Assembly (NCBI GenBank): GCA_045047105.1 | Contig: JASFYQ010000027.1 | Coordinates: 1-27,013, forward strand | DNA length: 27,013 nucleotides | Direction of reading: 5' to 3' | From: JADGAU01 sp045047105 | GTDB lineage: Bacteria; Pseudomonadota; Gammaproteobacteria; GRL18 | In this document: positions 23,211 to 27,013 of the stretch, piece by piece | How positions within the stretch are numbered: the first letter of the stretch is position 1 | Layout: every line of letters starts with the position of its first letter | Translations under genes and position numbers: made by a program | Notes under the pieces: model-generated | The model's input: only the letters and a program-made list of their open reading frames with translations | Told to the model about the DNA's origin: nothing | The model's database searches: none

Positions 23211-24698
23211 ATGATTGCAACATTAGGCATACAGCCAAAAAAAATAGTTCTTGCCACACTGAATGCAAAATTTGTACATGCTTCTTTGGGTTTAAGGTAT
23301 TTGTATGCCAATATGGGCAATTTAAAAGCCGATACTATTATGCATGAATATAGCATTAACGCGCGTGTTGCAGATATTGCAGAAAGCCTGGTAAGTTATC
23401 AACCCTCTATTATTGGCTTAGGAATTTATATCTGGAATGTAAATGAGAGTTTGGCTTTAATTCGTCTGTTACGACAAATTTTAGATAATGTGGTAATTAT
23501 TTTAGGCGGCCCAGAAGTGAGTTATGAGACTGAGCAACAAGAGATAGTTTCCTATGCAGATTATGTTTTATGTGGCCAGGCCGATTTAGCTTTTGCAGGT
23601 TTAGTTGAACAACTCCTTAAACATTCTCCCCCGCTAACAAAAATTATGAATGCCCAGGTAGATTGTTTAGATGAGTTAGAATCTCCGTATTCGTTTTATA
23701 CTGAAGAGGATATTTTACATCGAATTATTTATCTGGAAGCTTCTAGAGGTTGTCCATTTAAGTGTGAGTTTTGCTTATCTGCATTAGATAAAACCTCTAT
23801 TCCTTTTAATTTAGACAGTTTCCTTTTGCAATTAGATAATTTGTTTGAGCGCGGGGCACGGCAGTTTAAATTTGTAGATCGAACCTTTAATTTAAAAATT
23901 GCCAGTAGCCAGAAAATCTTAAACTTTTTTTTAAATAAACTAAAAAATTATCCTGAGTTGGATAAGCAACTTTTTGTTCATTTTGAAATTATTCCTGATC
24001 GCCTGCCTGAGCAATTAAAACAATTAATAGTGCAATTTCCACAAGGTTGTTTGCAATTTGAAATTGGTATTCAAACTTTTAATCATGAGGTACAACAATT
24101 AATTAGTAGAAAGCAGGATACCGAAAAAACTCTGGATAATCTAAGCTGGTTAAGAAAAAATACCCATGCCTATTTACATGCCGACTTAATTATAGGTTTA
24201 CCAGGTGAAAGCTGGCAGAGTTTTGCCCGCAGCTTTAATCAATTGGTAGGGCTCAAACCACATGATATTCAATTAGGAATTCTTAAACGCTTAAAAGGTA
24301 CTCCTGTTATTCGTCATACTAGTATTTATCAGCTTAATTTTAATCACCAGGCGCCCTATGATATTTTATCGACTAATTGTTTATCCTATCAACAAATAAG
24401 AGAATTAGGGCGATTTGCCAGATATTGGGAAATAATTTCTAACTGTGGAATTTTTAATCATACTCTGGAGTTTATTCTGGGTAAAAATCCTTTTAATAAT
24501 TTCTATCACTTTTCTCAATGGTTATATCAATATAGCAGCAATACTCATCGGTTCTCACAACGGAGATTATTTGATTTATTGTATTCAGGTGGTCAGCACC
24601 TGGGTATTGAAGCAAAAATATTATGGGATAGTTTATGGTTAGATTATCAACAATCTGGCTTAAAGGGCAAACCCGCTTTTATGCAAGAGTCTAAATAA
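23211..24698 (+). CDS. B12-binding domain radical SAM protein (DUF4080)
   Basis: A 495-residue protein with an N-terminal cobalamin-binding-like domain (about 10-140: IVLATLNAKFVHASLGLRYL, IIGLGIYIWN, VVIILGGPEVSYE), a radical SAM core and a C-terminal DUF4080 region. The cluster motif CxxxCxxC is Cys181-Cys185-Cys188 (RGCPFKCEFC). Later core blocks are FKFVDRTFN, FEIIPDRL, LQFEIGIQT and DLIIGLPGES. The B12 domain lacks the usual DxHxxG, so whether it binds cobalamin is open. Substrate unknown. AGAGA precedes the ATG. It is a single-gene unit. Confidence 0.9.
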   Translation: MIATLGIQPKKIVLATLNAKFVHASLGLRYLYANMGNLKADTIMHEYSINARVADIAESLVSYQPSIIGLGIYIWNVNESLALIRLLRQILDNVVIILGGPEVSYETEQQEIVSYADYVLCGQADLAFAGLVEQLLKHSPPLTKIMNAQVDCLDELESPYSFYTEEDILHRIIYLEASRGCPFKCEFCLSALDKTSIPFNLDSFLLQLDNLFERGARQFKFVDRTFNLKIASSQKILNFFLNKLKNYPELDKQLFVHFEIIPDRLPEQLKQLIVQFPQGCLQFEIGIQTFNHEVQQLISRKQDTEKTLDNLSWLRKNTHAYLHADLIIGLPGESWQSFARSFNQLVGLKPHDIQLGILKRLKGTPVIRHTSIYQLNFNHQAPYDILSTNCLSYQQIRELGRFARYWEIISNCGIFNHTLEFILGKNPFNNFYHFSQWLYQYSSNTHRFSQRRLFDLLYSGGQHLGIEAKILWDSLWLDYQQSGLKGKPAFMQESK

Positions 24699-24773
24699 TT
24701 ATAAAAGAATAAAATTAATGATTTAATCTTGTTTATTCATAAAATCACTGAACATAATCTAAATAAAAGCTGT

Positions 24774-24779
24774 TATAAT
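24774..24779 (+). promoter_or_regulatory. Possible -10 box for the rhodanese-aroG unit
   Basis: A perfect TATAAT 41 bases before the rhodanese ATG. The best -35 candidate, TGAACA at 24749-24754, matches four of six but at 19-base spacing. It is the only strong -10 in the short gap after the radical SAM gene. Confidence 0.35.
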
Positions 24780-24819
24780 TAGCCTTTTATAACCTATTTA
24801 ATAATTCAGGAAAGGAAGT

Positions 24820-25248
24820 ATGTGTTTTAAACAATTTTTATTAAGTGCTGTTTTAGCAACTTTGCTTAGTTCTATTCTGCTTAGTTCTACCGTATTTGCT
24901 GCTGTGGGGCAAATCACGGATCAGCAACTTAAACAAATGATGCAAGACGGTGTAAGCTTAATTGATATACGTAGAGCGGAAGAGTGGAAGCAAACAGGCG
25001 TAGTTAAAGGCAGTCACCTGCTGACTTTCTTTGATAAAAAAGGCAACTATAATATAGATAAGTGGCTAAGTGACTTTAGTAAAATTGTAAAAAAAGGCGA
25101 ACCTTTTATTTTGATCTGTCGTACAGGTAATCGCACGGGAATGGTGTCTAAATTTTTAGATTATAAGTTGGGTTATAAAAATGTAAACCACTTATCTAGA
25201 GGCATTAAGAGTTGGATAAAAGCAAGCAATAAAGTAGTAAAACCATGA
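24820..25248 (+). CDS. Periplasmic rhodanese-domain protein
   Basis: A single-domain rhodanese of 142 residues with a signal peptide (hydrophobic 5-25, probable cleavage after VFA at about 27), so it is predicted to be periplasmic. The domain runs from QITDQQLKQMM through SLIDIRRAEEWKQTG to the active-site loop ICRTGNRTG, with catalytic Cys100, and ends LSRGIKSWI. The six-residue loop CRTGNR is complete, so sulfurtransferase activity is possible; the substrate is unknown. GGAAAGGAAG precedes the ATG. Its stop overlaps the DAHP synthase start as ATGA. Confidence 0.9.
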   Translation: MCFKQFLLSAVLATLLSSILLSSTVFAAVGQITDQQLKQMMQDGVSLIDIRRAEEWKQTGVVKGSHLLTFFDKKGNYNIDKWLSDFSKIVKKGEPFILICRTGNRTGMVSKFLDYKLGYKNVNHLSRGIKSWIKASNKVVKP

Positions 25249-26300
25249 TACAAAATACCGATGATATGCGCATAGTAGGAATGAAAGATGTAATTTCTCC
25301 AGACACCTTACATCAACAACACCCGTCAACAGAGAAAGCACAAAATACTATAACTCAGGCTCGAGATGATATTCACCGTATTTTAACTGGTGAGGATGAT
25401 CGATTATTAGTTGTTATCGGGCCGTGTTCTATACATGATATTAATGCTGCAAAAGAATATGCTGATCTGATTTGTACCGCCAGAGAAAAATTAGGTGATG
25501 ACTTATTAATTGTAATGCGGGTTTATTTTGAAAAACCACGTACTACAGTGGGCTGGAAAGGCTTAATTAATGATCCCTTTTTAGACGATTCCTTTGAAAT
25601 TAATAAAGGTTTAGGTTTGGCCAGAGATCTATTAGTTTATATTAATGATTTAGGTGTTCCTGCGGGTACTGAGTTTTTGGATTTAATCAGTCCACAATAT
25701 GTTGCAGATTTGATTAGTTGGGGAGCAATTGGGGCACGTACTACCGAAAGTCAGGTACATAGAGAATTAGCTTCGGGATTATCTGCTCCAGTAGGTTTTA
25801 AAAATGCAACAGATGGTGGTTTAAAAGTAGCTATTGATGCTATTTCATCCGCATCACAACCGCATTGTTTTTTATCTGTTACTAAAGCAGGGCGTTCGGC
25901 TATTTTTTCTACCTCAGGAAATGAGGATTGTCATATTATTTTACGTGGTGGAAAAGAACCGAATTATGATGTAACACATGTAACAGATGCTGTAGCACAA
26001 ATGGAAAAAGCGTTTCTTAAACCAAACTTAATGCTTGATTTTAGCCATGCAAATAGTAATAAGCAATTTAAAAATCAACTGGACGTGGGTGAAAATGTTT
26101 CTCAGCAAGTTGCTGATGGAGATAAAAACATTATCGGTGTTATGATTGAAAGTCATCTACATGAAGGACGCCAGAATATTGTTGCAGGCCAGCCTTTAAA
26201 GTATGGACAGAGTATTACCGATGCCTGTCTTTCCTGGCAGGATAGCTATGAATTGCTAGAGAAGCTTGCTCAATCAGTACAGCAAAGGCGTATTGTTTGA
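25245..26300 (+). CDS. aroG: 3-deoxy-7-phosphoheptulonate synthase (type I DAHP synthase)
   Basis: Condenses phosphoenolpyruvate and erythrose 4-phosphate to DAHP, the first step of the shikimate pathway. The 351-residue length and N-terminal extension fit the AroG/AroF/AroH type with feedback control. Conserved blocks are LLVVIGPCSIHD, MRVYFEKPRTTVGWKGL, PAGTEFLD, GAIGARTTESQVHRELASG, VGFKNATDGG, ILRGGK and LMLDFSHANSNKQ. Metal ligands (Cys in GPCS; later His, Glu, Asp) appear intact. I cannot tell which aromatic amino acid inhibits it, so aroG is used as the class name. It starts within the stop of the rhodanese gene (ATGA). Confidence 0.94.
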   Translation: MIQNTDDMRIVGMKDVISPDTLHQQHPSTEKAQNTITQARDDIHRILTGEDDRLLVVIGPCSIHDINAAKEYADLICTAREKLGDDLLIVMRVYFEKPRTTVGWKGLINDPFLDDSFEINKGLGLARDLLVYINDLGVPAGTEFLDLISPQYVADLISWGAIGARTTESQVHRELASGLSAPVGFKNATDGGLKVAIDAISSASQPHCFLSVTKAGRSAIFSTSGNEDCHIILRGGKEPNYDVTHVTDAVAQMEKAFLKPNLMLDFSHANSNKQFKNQLDVGENVSQQVADGDKNIIGVMIESHLHEGRQNIVAGQPLKYGQSITDACLSWQDSYELLEKLAQSVQQRRIV

Positions 26301-26340
26301 ATAAAGATAAATACAACAACTTATTAAGAGGTAATCTAAC

Positions 26341-26820
26341 ATGTATCTGATTTATGGTACGATTGCAATTTTTCTGATTACCTTTTTTATGGGATATGTA
26401 TATTATAAAAAATCTAGGTACGGCATAATTTTAGCGGTTATTTCTTTGCTATTAATTGCTTTAGCCGTGTATTGGAATCTTTCTGAAGATTCGCGTGATT
26501 TAAAATCTGCTCAAAAAATTTCTTTAGAGCAAATACAATTATCACAGCCCAGTTTAAACGTAGCCTATGGTAATCGTTACCTGTATCAAGCTTTAATTAA
26601 AAATCAATCTACATCTAGCCAGTTAATTTCTGTGCAATTACAGCTTTCTCTATTCAATAGTCAGGCGAATGGAAAAGAGCAATTGAATAAAAATATAAAA
26701 ATTTGGCTTGCTGCTAATAAATCAGAACAGATTAAAGCTTATTTTTCCTCTGCAAAATTGGCAAAAAAACTAAATCCAGAGCAATGGCAGGTTATAGTGA
26801 TTGCTGTAAAAGCAAGATAG
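26341..26820 (+). CDS. Small two-helix membrane protein, hypothetical
   Basis: A 159-residue protein I do not recognise. Two N-terminal membrane segments (about 4-22 and 28-46) are joined by a short basic loop (YYKKSRYG), so both ends would lie on the same side; the positive loop suggests the outer location of the C-terminal part. The soluble part (47-159) looks like a beta-rich domain with LYQALIKNQSTSSQLISVQL, possibly immunoglobulin-like. AAGAGG lies nine bases before the ATG. It follows the DAHP synthase by 40 bases on the same strand and may be cotranscribed. Confidence 0.65.
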   Translation: MYLIYGTIAIFLITFFMGYVYYKKSRYGIILAVISLLLIALAVYWNLSEDSRDLKSAQKISLEQIQLSQPSLNVAYGNRYLYQALIKNQSTSSQLISVQLQLSLFNSQANGKEQLNKNIKIWLAANKSEQIKAYFSSAKLAKKLNPEQWQVIVIAVKAR

Positions 26821-26960
26821 AATTTATAGTTTATAATAGGTATTGCTAATAATAAAAACAGTTACAAGCGATATTAGAATTAATAAATTACGTACCCAGT
26901 CCGACTTAAAAAAATTGTAACTACTCAGCGTATTCATCTTTTACCACAGAACTGCGTTAT

Positions 26961-27013
26961 TTTTGCCCTCAAAATGGTCACATATTCGTATATGCTCACA
27001 TTTTTCGGTCAAA
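26961..27013. repeat. Imperfect inverted repeat cut by the window end
   Basis: The arm TTTGCCCTCAAAATG, with ACATAT further in, pairs imperfectly with a right arm of the form CATAT...CATTTTTCGGTCAAA. By eye, 17 of 24 aligned positions are complementary around a central TTCG. The right arm is cut at 27013. It may be a dispersed intergenic palindrome or a terminator-like hairpin for the gene ending at 26820; no second copy is in the window. Confidence 0.5.

Overview
The window looks like chromosomal DNA of an AT-rich gammaproteobacterium. The evidence is the hemC-hemD-hemX-hemY order (HemX and HemY are typical of gamma- and betaproteobacteria), together with XerD, a YejK/NdpA-type nucleoid protein, RhlE, QueE, a type I DAHP synthase and a DapC-type aminotransferase. 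A methylotroph-like or sulfur-oxidiser-like lineage such as Methylococcales is a guess from gene content and composition; no gene here proves it.

Layout. 1-2679: a GGDEF diguanylate cyclase (minus), then ogt and xerD (plus). 2680-6421: an accessory island. It starts with a decayed UPF0175/DUF3368 toxin-antitoxin pair (in-frame TGA in the antitoxin, toxin cut short). A minus-strand block follows: an Uma2-family gene, an intact BrnT/BrnA pair, an ORF-less group II intron and a 272-residue protein of unknown function. An exact 80-bp direct repeat lies upstream of two of these genes, and the block ends in an IS200-like transposase fragment. 6422-14517: mostly plus-strand housekeeping genes: M18 aminopeptidase, a small orphan, a yejK/ndpA - unknown - radical SAM cluster, rhlE (minus), a DUF1499 lipoprotein, queE, a DUF3634-like membrane protein and a J-domain-like protein. 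14546-19720: a periplasmic thioredoxin-like protein (minus), then hemCDXY. 19819-22915: a REC/HD-GYP protein and DapC (both minus). 23211-26820: a DUF4080 B12-binding radical SAM protein, a periplasmic rhodanese overlapping a DAHP synthase gene, and a small membrane protein. The window ends inside an inverted repeat.

The most interesting part is the island. Read on the minus strand, it looks like a remnant of an integron-type cassette array without an integrase. Recombination-core-like GTTAGAG sequences begin both copies of the 80-bp repeat. An attC-like hairpin (R, spacer, L, extrahelical base) follows the 272-residue gene, and a second, longer candidate follows brnA. The group II intron sits at the end of the first hairpin, where removing it would recreate the same GTTAGAG core. 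The 80-bp repeat also contains a plausible sigma-70 promoter pointing into each downstream gene. This reading was made by eye and is an inference.

Elsewhere the genes form ordinary metabolic units: tetrapyrrole synthesis (hemCDXY), lysine/diaminopimelate (dapC), aromatic amino acids (aroG-type), queuosine (queE) and c-di-GMP turnover (a GGDEF cyclase and an HD-GYP phosphodiesterase).
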